Shown: positions 24,307-33,268 of the stretch, piece by piece
How positions within the stretch are numbered: the first letter of the stretch is position 1
Layout: each line of letters begins with the position of its first letter
Assembly (NCBI RefSeq): GCF_007989805.1
Contig: NZ_BJUB01000004.1
Span: 124,001-188,000, forward strand
Length of the DNA: 64,000 nucleotides
From: Cellulomonas xylanilytica
Lineage (GTDB): Bacteria > Actinomycetota > Actinomycetes > Actinomycetales > Cellulomonadaceae
Direction: 5' to 3'
The notes under the pieces: generated by a model
What the model was told of the DNA's origin: nothing
What the model saw: only the letters and a program-made list of their open reading frames with translations
The model's database searches: none
Made by a program: the position numbers and the translations under genes

Positions 24307-25955
24307 GACCGGCTCCAGCGCTGGTTGGGGCTGCCGTGGCAGGACCAGAGGATCACCGGCGTGCCGTTCGCCGCCCCGCCGCTGCTGACGTCCAGGCACA
24401 GGGACGGGAAGCGGACGTTGCTCACGGTGCCGGTGCTGTTCAGGGTCCACTGCTGGTTGGTGCCGCCGTTGCAGTCCCAGACCTGCACCCGGGTGCCGCT
24501 GACGGCGTTCAGCGGGACGTCGAGGCACTTGCCGAGGATCCGCAGCGTCCGGCCGTCCTGCGTGACCTGCTGGTTGGCGTTCGTGTGGCAGTCCCAGACC
24601 AGCGTGCCCGTGCCGTTCGCGCTGTTGCCGCGGTCGACGTCGACGCAGCGCCCGGCCGACACGCTGCGCAGCCGGAAGGTGCTGGGCGTGGACGGGTCGG
24701 TCGTCGTCCCTCCGCTGACCCGGTAGACGACCGTGCCGTGCGCCGGGACCGTGGCGGAGATGGTCCCGGTCGTGGTCGAGGTGCCGTGGGTCCACGCGTC
24801 GCGCAGCGTGAACGAGGTGCCGCTCTTGCCGATGGCCGCGGCCGTGGTGGAGATCGTCGTGGCCGAGCTCCCCTGGTTGAACAGCGCGACCGCGACGTCG
24901 CCGTCGGCCAGCCGCTTGGCCAGCACCCGGCGGGTTCCGTCGTGCGACACCTGGACCGCCTGCCGGCCGAGGGTGTCCTGGTTGATCGCGATGAGGTTGG
25001 CGTTGCGCAGGATGTCCAGCGTGCCGGTGCTGGCCGAGCGCACGTCGTTGCCCATCATGAGCGGCGCGGCGAGCATGGCCCAGAGGGCGAAGTGGCTGCG
25101 CATCTCCGTGTCGTTCATGCCGCTGTTGCCGACCTCGAGCATGTCGGGGTCGTTGAACCCGCCCGGCCCGGCGTGGCCCGCCAGGGGCACGGTGACGTCG
25201 ACGATGTTCTGGATGCCCATCGGGTAGCCGTTGGTCTGGCCGGAGTTCCACGTGTTGGTGATGTCCTCGGTGGTCCGCCAGAGGTTGGCGACGTCGCTCC
25301 AGCTGCGCTCGGGGCCGGTCTTGGAGTGGATGCTGTTCGAGTTGATGCTGTAGACGATGGGCCGACCCGTGGCCGCGAGCGCGTCCCGCATGATGGCGAA
25401 GCGCGAGACCTGCTCTGCGATGGTGCCGGTGGGAGAGCACCAGTCGTACTTGAGGTAGTCCACGCCCCACGCGGCGAACTGCCGGGCGTCCTGGTACTCG
25501 TGGCCGAGGCTGCCCGTCGAGCCCGGGTAGCTGTCGAAGTACTGCGCGCACGTCTGGTCCAGTGGGCCCTGGTAGATGCCGAACAGCAGCCCGCGCGCGT
25601 GCAGGTAGTCGCCGAGCGCCTTCATCCCGCTCGGGAACCGCTGCGGGTCACCCTGGAGGTTGCCCTGCGCGTCCCGGTTCGGGTTGAACCAGCAGTCGTC
25701 CACGACGACGTACCTGTAACCGAGGTCCCGCAGGCCGCTGCTCACCATGGAGTCGGCCATCTGCCGGATGAGCGTCTCGTTGATGTTGCATCCGAACGTG
25801 TTCCAGGTGTTCCAGCCCATCGGGGGCGTCCGTGCGACGCCGTTGTCCAGTGCCCGGGCGGGGCTCGGCGCGACGAGCGTCTCGGTCGCCACGTGGGCGA
25901 GCGTCAGGGTCAGGACGCCCAGGACGGCCGCGAGCCATCTGTGCGGTCTGCGCAT
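24303..25955 (-). CDS. Secreted GH27 alpha-galactosidase (or beta-L-arabinopyranosidase) with ricin-type domain
   Basis: 550 residues. ATG 25955 has GAGGAG eight bases upstream, and the signal peptide ends near SPARA (residue 35). The GH27 barrel begins ARTPPMGWNTWNTFGC, continues with VVDDCWF, has its nucleophile Asp171 in VDYLKYDWC, and its acid/base Asp in GGFNDPDMLEVGN. A C-terminal beta domain and a ricin-B/CBM13 module (about 420-550, three QQW-type repeats) follow. In the substrate loop GIYQGPLDQTC replaces the GIYSDAG-type sequence of ordinary alpha-galactosidases, so another substrate such as beta-L-arabinopyranoside is possible. First gene of a two-gene operon with GH43; a palindromic site lies 226 bp upstream. 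Confidence 0.88.
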   Translation of the reverse strand: MRRPHRWLAAVLGVLTLTLAHVATETLVAPSPARALDNGVARTPPMGWNTWNTFGCNINETLIRQMADSMVSSGLRDLGYRYVVVDDCWFNPNRDAQGNLQGDPQRFPSGMKALGDYLHARGLLFGIYQGPLDQTCAQYFDSYPGSTGSLGHEYQDARQFAAWGVDYLKYDWCSPTGTIAEQVSRFAIMRDALAATGRPIVYSINSNSIHSKTGPERSWSDVANLWRTTEDITNTWNSGQTNGYPMGIQNIVDVTVPLAGHAGPGGFNDPDMLEVGNSGMNDTEMRSHFALWAMLAAPLMMGNDVRSASTGTLDILRNANLIAINQDTLGRQAVQVSHDGTRRVLAKRLADGDVAVALFNQGSSATTISTTAAAIGKSGTSFTLRDAWTHGTSTTTGTISATVPAHGTVVYRVSGGTTTDPSTPSTFRLRSVSAGRCVDVDRGNSANGTGTLVWDCHTNANQQVTQDGRTLRILGKCLDVPLNAVSGTRVQVWDCNGGTNQQWTLNSTGTVSNVRFPSLCLDVSSGGAANGTPVILWSCHGSPNQRWSRS

Positions 25956-26180
25956 GTCTGCATCTCCTCGTTCCGGGACGCGGACGAGACCGGCGGCGGC
26001 CGGCACTCGGCGTCCGTCGTGGGCGGACGCCGGTCACGACCGGCGCGTCCGCCCGACTGGCGTACGGGGCGTACTCCAGGGAGGTGCAGCCCTTCCCCGG
26101 CGACGGGACGCCGGGTCGCGGCGTCGTCGTCGTCGCGCTCCGGGAGCTCCGGTCCGGCGTCGTTGCCAGCGCGACGGCGC

Positions 26181-26198
26181 GATGTTATCGCTAACATC
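26181..26198 (-). promoter_or_regulatory. LacI-type operator upstream of the GH27-GH43 operon
   Basis: GATGTTATCGCTAACATC has perfect 7-bp arms around TCGC and resembles the TGTTANCGNTAACA sites of actinobacterial LacI repressors of glycosidase genes. It differs from the GGAAACGTTTCC site at 19418, so a different regulator is implied. It is the only structure seen in the 365-bp interval between the GH27 start and the convergent end of the surface-protein gene. Confidence 0.5.
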
Positions 26199-26320
26199 CG
26201 GCCGAGAATCCTTTAGGTCGGGCAAGTTCCCGAGGTCGACGGCGACGATGCCCCGGCGGGGCACCGCCTCGGCATCCTGGGCACTCGCGGTGCGACGGGC
26301 CGCTCAGGTGCCGGCGCCGG

Positions 26321-28846
26321 TCACCAGCCGATCACGTCCGGAGGGGGCGGGTCGTCCCGGGAGAAGAGGTAGTGGACGGTGTAGTCCGTGCGCCCGTCCG
26401 CGGCGGTGAAGTCGCCGACGAGGGTCACCCGCAGACCCGCTCCCTCGCGCGTGATCGTCACGATGTGGACGGCGAACCCGTGGTCCCAGGACGCGGTCAT
26501 CGATCCCCCCGAGACGGTGCCGGGCGCGGGGCCCCACTCGCAGTGGTCGGGCGAGCACGAGGCCGAGAAGTCCATCGTGCCGGAGGTCGCGCCGGAGGCG
26601 TCGACGACGACGCGCTGGTCGCCGCCGCCGTCGCTCTGCGTCCACGACCCCGCGAAGACCCCGATCGGGTAGTCCGCGTAGGTGGCGCCGACCGCGGGAT
26701 CCGCGTCGATCGTGAGGTCGCACGTCGCGGAGCCGCCGGCGCAGTCGCCCGTCCACCCGGTGAACTGCCTGTCCTCGAACCGGCGCGCCGTCAGCGTCAG
26801 CGTCGACCCGACCGGGAGGAGCTCCTCGCAGTCGACCGGGCAGTCGATGCCCGCGCCCGTGATGCGTCCTCCGTCGGGCGGCGCGACCTGCAGGGTGGCG
26901 AAGTCGGTGAACGTGGCGGTCACCCCCACGCCCGGGGCGACCAGCAGCGCGCACGGCCCCGTGCCCGCGCAGCTCCCGCTCCACGCGACCTCGCCGGAGT
27001 CGGCGTCCCCGTGCCCGGTGAGCGTGACCGCGCTGCCCGCCGCGAAGCTCGCCTCGCAGGGGCTGGAGGCGGCGTCGCACGACAGGCCCGCCGGCTCGCT
27101 CTCGACCGTGCCGCCGCCGACGACGGTCACGGCGACCGGCACCTGCTCGGGCGCCTCCGCGAACGCCGCACCCACCTCGAGCGCACCGGTGACGACGAGC
27201 ACGCAGCCGTTCGCGGCCATCGCTCCGCTGCACGCCCGGGACCAGCCCAGGAGCGTCGACGACTCCCCCGGACGTGCCGTGAGCGTGACGTCGGCGCCGG
27301 CCTCGAAGGCGGCCGTGCACGTGCCGGGGCAGTCGATGCCGGCGGGCGAGCTCGTGACCTGCCCATCGCCTCCCACGACCACGGTGATGCTGCCCGGGCT
27401 CGGCGACGACGTGGGCTCCGGCCTGCTCGTGCTCGGCGGGGTCGGGGCACGGGTCGGCTCGGTCCCGGTGGCCGGGTCCGGCGCGGGGTCGGGTGTCTCC
27501 GGCGGGACCTCCGCCGGGTCGGGCGGGGCCGGCGGGTCGACCGCCGGAGCTGGCGGCGCGGGCTCCGTCGCGGGCGGCCCTGCGTCCGGCGCGCTGCCGG
27601 CGACCGGGCCGGAGCCCGGGGCGTCGTCCGCGGTGGGTGGAGTCAGGACCTCGGCCGGCGTCCCGTCGGCCGGGTCGTACTTGGCCAGCGACTCCCCCTT
27701 GACCCAGGTCGCGCCGTCGAACTGCAGGACCCCGGCCTCGTGTCCGTCGAGGTCGTTGTAGAACACGAGGCGGTCCTCGCCGATGAGCTGGACCCTGTTG
27801 CCCGCGGGCGCCAGGTCGAACGTCCCGGCGACCGTGTCGTCGGCGGTGTCGATCACGACGGTCTGACCCGTGGCCTCGTTGGGGACGAACACGAACCTGC
27901 CGGACTGCGCGAGGGGCCCGAAGTCGACCTCCGTGCCGGGCGCGACGACGGACACGACCCGTCCGCAGTCGTCCTTGCCCACCCGGGCGATGACGAGGGT
28001 GCCGGTCTCGGCGATGGCCGCGTAGACCTCGTCGCGGTCCGTCGACCCGAGCAGCTCCACGGCGTCCTCGGCGCGCACCTCGAGGCACGACCGGGCGTCG
28101 ACCGCACCCCCGTCGGTCAGCGACGTCAGCGTCCTGTCGGACTGGCTGACCAGCACCGGCCGACCCCGGACCAGGACGAGCTGGTCGTCGGCGGACGCCC
28201 GGTCGCGCGCGACGTGGTGGGCGCCGTCGAACCAGGTGAGACCGCCGCGCTCGGCGTCGACCACCCAGAGGCGGCCGGCGTCGTCGACGACGGCCTGCCC
28301 CGGACCGGGCTGCGCGTCGAGCGAGACCACCTGCTGGCCGGCCAGCGTGACCGGGTCCACGACGGTCGCGGTCCGACGGGTCGCGTCGAGCACGTAGACG
28401 TGGTCGACGCCCTGCAGCACGGAGAGCGACCCGTCCGGGGCCCCGAAGGCGATCGGCTGCGTGGCCTCCCACGTCGCTCCGTCGATGCGCGCCACCGTCC
28501 CGGCCGCATCGTCCACGACGAACGCCGACGCGCCCGACTGCTCGACGTCGACGGAGGCCGCCGCGGTGACCCGGACGGTCGTGGCCACCGCGTCGGACGG
28601 CCCGTCGATGAGGGACACGATGCCCCGCTCGGGCGAGGCGACCCAGGCGCTCCCGCTCGACTGTGCGAGCTCCTGGACGTCGTTGCCCTCACCGAGGACG
28701 GCGGCGAGGACCACGGGCAGGGCGACGGCGGACGCCACCGCGGCAGCGGCCCACGGACCCGGGGACCGCACCAGTCGTGTCCGGACGCGGTCCAGCGCCG
28801 ATCGCGCGACGCCGACCGGTCGTGGCTGGAACCCTCCTGTGAACAC
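26321..28846 (-). CDS. Membrane-anchored surface protein: propeller, Pro-rich stalk, three InlB-like repeats
   Basis: About 841 residues from GTG 28846 (AGGGGGAAC upstream; GTG 28903 is an alternative). One N-terminal membrane segment (about 31-52) is followed by GEGNDVQELAQSSGSAWVAS, the hallmark start of a family of actinobacterial extracytoplasmic propeller proteins often annotated as fibronectin type III. Residues to about 410 form a beta-propeller-like region. A Pro/Ala/Asp-rich stalk (about 420-510) leads to three roughly 75-residue divergent InlB B-repeats, each with paired cysteines (for example IDCPGTCTAAFEAG and IDCPVDCEELLPVG). A final beta domain of about 100 residues is unrecognised. 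It is probably an adhesin or envelope protein. No LPXTG motif is seen. Confidence 0.7.
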   Translation of the reverse strand: MFTGGFQPRPVGVARSALDRVRTRLVRSPGPWAAAAVASAVALPVVLAAVLGEGNDVQELAQSSGSAWVASPERGIVSLIDGPSDAVATTVRVTAAASVDVEQSGASAFVVDDAAGTVARIDGATWEATQPIAFGAPDGSLSVLQGVDHVYVLDATRRTATVVDPVTLAGQQVVSLDAQPGPGQAVVDDAGRLWVVDAERGGLTWFDGAHHVARDRASADDQLVLVRGRPVLVSQSDRTLTSLTDGGAVDARSCLEVRAEDAVELLGSTDRDEVYAAIAETGTLVIARVGKDDCGRVVSVVAPGTEVDFGPLAQSGRFVFVPNEATGQTVVIDTADDTVAGTFDLAPAGNRVQLIGEDRLVFYNDLDGHEAGVLQFDGATWVKGESLAKYDPADGTPAEVLTPPTADDAPGSGPVAGSAPDAGPPATEPAPPAPAVDPPAPPDPAEVPPETPDPAPDPATGTEPTRAPTPPSTSRPEPTSSPSPGSITVVVGGDGQVTSSPAGIDCPGTCTAAFEAGADVTLTARPGESSTLLGWSRACSGAMAANGCVLVVTGALEVGAAFAEAPEQVPVAVTVVGGGTVESEPAGLSCDAASSPCEASFAAGSAVTLTGHGDADSGEVAWSGSCAGTGPCALLVAPGVGVTATFTDFATLQVAPPDGGRITGAGIDCPVDCEELLPVGSTLTLTARRFEDRQFTGWTGDCAGGSATCDLTIDADPAVGATYADYPIGVFAGSWTQSDGGGDQRVVVDASGATSGTMDFSASCSPDHCEWGPAPGTVSGGSMTASWDHGFAVHIVTITREGAGLRVTLVGDFTAADGRTDYTVHYLFSRDDPPPPDVIGW

Positions 28847-28981
28847 CGTTCCCCCTGTGCGCAGCCCCGACGTGGCCGGGCCGGCTGCCCCACCACTGAA
28901 CACCCGGGGCCGGTAGCGGTGGAAGGGCGCACCGGAAAGTTCGCCCGTCGAGGCGGAGACCGGTCGCCGCTGCTGTCACAG

Positions 28982-28999
28982 TTACTTGCCAGTCAGTAA
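28982..28999. promoter_or_regulatory. Imperfect dyad, possible operator
   Basis: TTACT at 28982-28986 and AGTAA at 28995-28999 are inverted around TGCCAGTC, 126 bp before the GH16 start. It overlaps a possible -35 (TTGCCA) for the GH16 promoter. The symmetry resembles TetR-type sites, but the arms are only 5 bp. Confidence 0.3.
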
Positions 29000-29056
29000 G
29001 CCATCGCGTTACTGTCGCGCAAAACGGACAGGCCGCCCCCACACGTGCGCAGCGTC

Positions 29057-29070
29057 GTGACACGTGTCAC
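29057..29070. promoter_or_regulatory. Perfect 14-bp palindrome upstream of the GH16 gene
   Basis: GTGACACGTGTCAC is exactly self-complementary and lies 54 bp before the GH16 ATG, within the expected leader or promoter. It is a good candidate operator for the glucanase gene. The regulator is unknown. Confidence 0.45.
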
Positions 29071-29124
29071 CGGGTGGCGCCGACCCCCGGCCCCGTCCGT
29101 TCGCCGAGGTTCCAGGAGGCAACG

Positions 29125-30396
29125 ATGCATCCCGCACACCCACGCACCCCCACCCGCCGAGCGCACGGCCTCGCCGCAGTCCTCGGGGCCGCGGCCCTCG
29201 TCGCCGCAGGCCTCGTGGCATCGACGTCGACCCCCGCCGAGGCCGCGATCGGCGACGTCCTGTGGTCCCAGGAGTTCAACGGGTCCGCCGGCAGCGCCCC
29301 CGACCCCGCCGTCTGGAGCTACGACACGGGGGCCGGCGGGTGGGGCAACGCCGAGCTGCAGAGCTACACGACGTCCCGCAACAACTCCGCGCTCGACGGG
29401 CAGGGCAACCTCGTCATCACCGCCCGCCGCGAGGCCGACGGCTCGTACACGTCCGCACGTCTGCAGAGCAACAACAAGGTCGAGCTGACGTACGGCCGCA
29501 TCGAGGCACGCATGCAGATCCCCCGCGGCCAGGGCATCTGGCCGGCGTTCTGGATGCTCGGCGCCGACTTCCCCCAGACGTCGTGGCCGTCCTCGGGCGA
29601 GATCGACATCATGGAGAACGTCGGCAAGGAGCCGCACCGCATCTACGGCACGGTGCACGGCCCCGGGTACTCCGGCGGCAGCGGCATCACCGGCATGTAC
29701 CAGCACCCGCAGAACTGGTCGTTCGCCGACGCCTTCCACACGTACGCCGTGGACTGGAAGCCGGGCTCCATCACGTGGTCCGTCGACGGGAACGTGTACC
29801 ACCAGGTCACGCGGGCCAGCGTCGGCGGCAACGCGTGGGTGTTCGACAAGGCCTACTTCCTCATCCTCAACGTCGCCGTCGGCGGCCAGTGGCCCGGCTA
29901 CCCCGACGGCTCGACCGTGCTCCCGCAGCAGATGAAGGTCGACTACGTCCGCGTCTACGACAACGGCTCCGGGTCCGGCGGCGGGGGCGGTGGTGGCGGC
30001 GCCCTGCCGACCGGCACCGGGACCCTGCGCGTCGCGAACACGCTGTGCCTCGACGTGCCCTGGGCGCAGACGCACGACGGCAACCCCATCCAGGTGGTCG
30101 GCTGCAACGGCAACGCCGCCCAGCAGTGGACCCGTGGCTCCGACGGCACCGTCCGCTCGCTCGGCAAGTGCCTCGACGTGAGCGGGGGCGGGACCGCCAA
30201 CGGGACCGTCGTGCAGCTGTGGACGTGCAACGGCACCGGCGCCCAGAAGTGGGCGTACGACTCCGGGACCCGCGCGCTGCGGAACCCGCAGTCGGGCCGC
30301 TGCCTCGACACCGTGGGCGGCACCCCGCTGCACGACGGGCAGCGCGTGCACCTGTGGGACTGCCACCGCGGGTCCAGCCAGCAGTGGTACCTCTGA
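29125..30396 (+). CDS. Secreted GH16 endo-beta-glucanase with ricin-type domain
   Basis: 423 residues, AGGAGG six bases before the ATG. The signal peptide ends near TPAEA (about residue 40). The GH16 jelly-roll domain (41-277) contains the catalytic signature GEIDIMEN with Glu159, Asp161 and Glu164, preceded by GRIEARMQIPRGQGIWPAFW. The extra Met in the EIDIME signature is typical of laminarinase-type (endo-1,3(4)-beta-glucanase) enzymes. A poly-Gly linker (about 282-290) leads to a ricin-B/CBM13 lectin domain with three repeats and QQW motifs to the end. The enzyme would hydrolyse beta-1,3-glucans of fungi, algae or plants outside the cell. It has its own promoter region with a 14-bp palindrome and a strong terminator. 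Confidence 0.9.
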   Translation: MHPAHPRTPTRRAHGLAAVLGAAALVAAGLVASTSTPAEAAIGDVLWSQEFNGSAGSAPDPAVWSYDTGAGGWGNAELQSYTTSRNNSALDGQGNLVITARREADGSYTSARLQSNNKVELTYGRIEARMQIPRGQGIWPAFWMLGADFPQTSWPSSGEIDIMENVGKEPHRIYGTVHGPGYSGGSGITGMYQHPQNWSFADAFHTYAVDWKPGSITWSVDGNVYHQVTRASVGGNAWVFDKAYFLILNVAVGGQWPGYPDGSTVLPQQMKVDYVRVYDNGSGSGGGGGGGGALPTGTGTLRVANTLCLDVPWAQTHDGNPIQVVGCNGNAAQQWTRGSDGTVRSLGKCLDVSGGGTANGTVVQLWTCNGTGAQKWAYDSGTRALRNPQSGRCLDTVGGTPLHDGQRVHLWDCHRGSSQQWYL

Positions 30397-30407
30397 CGCA
30401 CTGAGCC

Positions 30408-30443
30408 GTCCGGCAGCCCGGGTCCCGGCCCGGGCTGCCGGAC
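30408..30443 (+). terminator. Strong hairpin terminator after the GH16 gene
   Basis: A perfect 15-bp stem (GTCCGGCAGCCCGGG/CCCGGGCTGCCGGAC) closes the 6-base loop TCCCGG, 12 bp after the GH16 stop. Confidence 0.7.
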
Positions 30444-30497
30444 GAGACAGCCGATCGGGGGATGCGTCGGGCCGACTTCAGGCGTAGAACGGATCGT

Positions 30498-31385
30498 ATG
30501 TTCGACGAAGGACAGCTGTATGCCCCCGTCACCGCCGACGAGGACGGCAAGGCCACCGTGCACCTGGCCGACGACCACCCCGGCGCGAACGACGACGCGT
30601 ACCGTCGCCGCCGCAACGAGATCGCCGCACCGGCGCTCGCCTGGCAGCCCGGCGAGCCGGTGCCCCAGGTCGACTACACGGACTCCGAGAACGCGATCTG
30701 GGAGACGGTGTGCCGCGAGCTCGCGCCCAAGCACGAGCGGCTGGCGATCCGCGGCTACCTGGAGGGCAAGGAGTCCCTCGCCCTGCCGACGGACCGCGTG
30801 CCGCAGCTCGACGAGGTGAGTGCGGGTCTCGGTCCGCTCAGCGGCTTCCGGCTGCACCCGGCCGCGGGGCTCGTCCCGCTGGACGTCTTCTACGGGTCGC
30901 TGGCGGACGGGGTGTTCCACTCCACCCAGTACCTGCGGCACCCGTCGCAGCCGCTGTACACGCCGGAGCCGGACATCCTGCACGAGGTGGTCGGGCACTG
31001 CAACCTGCTGGCGAACCCGGCGATCGCCGAGGTCAAGCGCCGGGCCGGCGAGGCCGCGCGACGCTGCGAGACGGCCGCGGGCCTGCAGTACGTGGCCGAC
31101 GTCTTCTGGTTCACCATCGAGTTCGGGGTCATGTACGAGGACGGCGAGCTGCGCGCGTACGGCGCCGGTCTGCTGTCCTCCTACGGCGAGATCGAGGAGT
31201 TCCGCGGGGCCGACATCCGCCCGGTGGACTTCGACCAGATGGCCACGCTGGCGTACGACATCAGCCACTACCAGCCGATCCTCTTCGCGTGCGACGGCAT
31301 GGGCGAGCTGACCGACCGGGTGGCCGGGTTCTTCGCCGACTTCGACGACGAGGTGGCCGCCCGGCTCGCGCGGAGCTCCGCCTAG
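30498..31385 (+). CDS. phhA: Aromatic amino acid hydroxylase (phenylalanine 4-monooxygenase)
   Basis: 295 residues, the size of bacterial pterin-dependent phenylalanine hydroxylases. The iron ligands are His162 and His167 in PEPDILHEVVGH and Glu208 in VFWFTIEFG; the pterin/substrate regions FRLHPAAGLVPLDVF and LRHPSQPLYTPEP are also typical. It converts phenylalanine to tyrosine with tetrahydropterin and O2. A tryptophan hydroxylase is a less likely alternative. The ATG at 30498 lies in the sequence GGATCGTATGTT, which matches 11 of 12 bases of the dyad in the divergent promoter at 33269. Its TAG stop overlaps the stop of the convergent flavin hydroxylase in CTAG. Feeding Phe-derived carbon toward the adjacent catabolic cluster is an inference. 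Confidence 0.85.
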   Translation: MFDEGQLYAPVTADEDGKATVHLADDHPGANDDAYRRRRNEIAAPALAWQPGEPVPQVDYTDSENAIWETVCRELAPKHERLAIRGYLEGKESLALPTDRVPQLDEVSAGLGPLSGFRLHPAAGLVPLDVFYGSLADGVFHSTQYLRHPSQPLYTPEPDILHEVVGHCNLLANPAIAEVKRRAGEAARRCETAAGLQYVADVFWFTIEFGVMYEDGELRAYGAGLLSSYGEIEEFRGADIRPVDFDQMATLAYDISHYQPILFACDGMGELTDRVAGFFADFDDEVAARLARSSA

Positions 31386-33232
31386 ACCATCAGGTGCTGC
31401 CGGCAGAACGCGGCGAGCTCGTCGGTCGCATCCAGCGGCAGGACGGCCGCGACGTACTGGTCGGGTCGCACGACGACGACGCACCCCGCACGGTCCACGC
31501 CGCGCAGGTCGAAGATGTCGTCGTCGGGGTGCGTCGCGAAGACGTTCTCGTAGTCGACGAGCTCGAACCGTCCGGTGCGGGGCAGGAAGACCGCCGGGAC
31601 GCTCGCGATGTCCACGTCGACGTGCCGCTGCTGGTAGACGACCTTGACGTCGAAGATCTCGCGCGGGTGCACCACCAGCGGGGAGCCGGGCGAGCCGGCC
31701 ATCCAGCCGGCCCAGGCCGTCAGCGCGGGGGTGTCCCCGGCATCGGCGAACGCGTACAGGCGCCAACGGCCGTCGGCGCGGTGCTGGTGCCCGAGGTGCA
31801 GGGGGTTGGCGTCGGCGACGCGGACGACGGGCACCGACTTGAACCTCTTGCCGACCGGGAACCCCGTGGCCAGGGCCTGGTGGGCCGGCTCGGCGACGAC
31901 CATCGACGGCGGGTACTGCGTCATGAACCCGAAGAGGAACTCGGTGGTCCGCACGTAGAACTCGGCGAGCCGGCCGGGATCGCCCAGCTCCTCGGGCGGC
32001 GTGGCCATGAGCGTCGACCACTCCTTGTCGAAGTCGATGAGGTTCTGCGCGACCACCTGGCGCTCGGCGGAGTACGTGGCGAGCAGGCTCGCGGGGCTGC
32101 GGCCGGTGAGGACGTAGCCGAGCTTCCAGGCGAGGTTGAACCCGTCCTGCATGGAGACGTTCATGCCCTGGCCGGCCTTGGCGCTGTGGGTGTGGCACGC
32201 GTCGCCGGCGATGAAGACCCGCGGGGTCCGCGTCCCCGAGTCCTCCGGGGCGACGTCGTCGAACCGGTCGGTGAGCCGGTGCCCCACCTCGTAGACGCTG
32301 TGCCAGGCGACGTCGCGCACGTCGAGCGTGTACGGGTGCAGGATCTCGTTCGCCCGGGCGATGATCTGCTCGACCGTCGTGCTGCGCACCTCGTGGTGGG
32401 CGTCCGGGTCGGTCTCGCCGAGGTCCACGTACATGCGGAAGAGGTGGCCGCCCTCGCGCGGGATGAGCAGGATGCTGCCGCCCGCCCCCGACTGGATCGC
32501 GCACTTGAGCCGGATGTCCGGGAAGTCGGTGACGGCGAGGACGTCCATGACGCCCCACGCGTGGAACGCCGAGTCGCCCTGCATGGTGCAGCCGATCGCG
32601 GTCCGCACCCGGCTGCGTGCACCGTCGGCGCCCAGGACGTACTTCGCCCGCACGACCTTCTCCTCGCCGGCCCGCTCCCCCGCCGTGCGCACGAGGGTGA
32701 CGGTCACGTGGTCGTCGGCCCGCTCGAGACCCCGGAACTCGTACCCGTAGTCCGGCTCCATGCGGCTGGGTGAGCACGCCATGTACTCGGCGAAGTAGTC
32801 GAGCACACGCGCCTGGTTCACGATCAGGTGCGGGAACTCGCTGATGCCGCCCGGGTCGTCGGCCGGCCGCTCGCCGCGGACGATGCGCGACGGGTCGGCC
32901 GGGTCCGGGTGCCAGAAGCACATCTCGGTGATGCGGTAGGCCTCCTCGGCGATCCGGCCGGCGAACCCGAACGCCTGGAACGTCTCGACGCTGCGAGCCT
33001 GGATGCCGTCCGCCTGCCCGATCGGGAGCCGCCCGGCACGGCGTTCGACGATGCGCGTGTTCACCTCGGGGAACTGCGAGAGCTGGGCGGCCGCGATCAT
33101 CCCCGCCGGGCCGGTGCCGACGATGAGCACGTCGACCTCGTCGGGGAGCTCGGCCGGTCGGTCGAGGCCGACGCCTGCCGCGGGCTGCACGCGCGGGTCG
33201 CCCGAGACGTAGCCGTGATGGTGGAACTGCAT
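31382..33232 (-). CDS. FAD-dependent phenol-type monooxygenase (3-hydroxybenzoate 4-monooxygenase-like)
   Basis: 616 residues, start ATG 33232 with GGGGAG upstream. The N-terminal Rossmann GxGxxG is VLIVGTGPAGM (residues 39-44), then VERRAGRLPIGQADGIQARS, the DG motif GADGARSRVR, and the GD motif IAGDACHTHSAKAGQGMN. A C-terminal thioredoxin-like dimerisation domain follows. Length and N-terminus (MQFHHHGYVSGDPRVQ) match the 3-hydroxybenzoate 4-monooxygenase/phenol 2-monooxygenase group, which hydroxylates an aromatic ring with NAD(P)H and O2. It is divergent from the Hpa cluster across a shared 100-bp promoter. Next to a homoprotocatechuate dioxygenase, the substrate could be a hydroxyphenylacetate rather than hydroxybenzoate. 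Confidence 0.8.
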   Translation of the reverse strand: MQFHHHGYVSGDPRVQPAAGVGLDRPAELPDEVDVLIVGTGPAGMIAAAQLSQFPEVNTRIVERRAGRLPIGQADGIQARSVETFQAFGFAGRIAEEAYRITEMCFWHPDPADPSRIVRGERPADDPGGISEFPHLIVNQARVLDYFAEYMACSPSRMEPDYGYEFRGLERADDHVTVTLVRTAGERAGEEKVVRAKYVLGADGARSRVRTAIGCTMQGDSAFHAWGVMDVLAVTDFPDIRLKCAIQSGAGGSILLIPREGGHLFRMYVDLGETDPDAHHEVRSTTVEQIIARANEILHPYTLDVRDVAWHSVYEVGHRLTDRFDDVAPEDSGTRTPRVFIAGDACHTHSAKAGQGMNVSMQDGFNLAWKLGYVLTGRSPASLLATYSAERQVVAQNLIDFDKEWSTLMATPPEELGDPGRLAEFYVRTTEFLFGFMTQYPPSMVVAEPAHQALATGFPVGKRFKSVPVVRVADANPLHLGHQHRADGRWRLYAFADAGDTPALTAWAGWMAGSPGSPLVVHPREIFDVKVVYQQRHVDVDIASVPAVFLPRTGRFELVDYENVFATHPDDDIFDLRGVDRAGCVVVVRPDQYVAAVLPLDATDELAAFCRQHLMV

Positions 33233-33268
33233 GGACCGACTCCCCTGACGCCGCTGTCGAGGTGGTGC

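Noticed and set aside
22510-25551. GH43 gene extended upstream to a 1013-codon frame
   Set aside because: The part before GTG 24306 is out of frame with the GH27 gene and Arg/His-rich. The signal peptide and GTGA overlap place the start at 24306.
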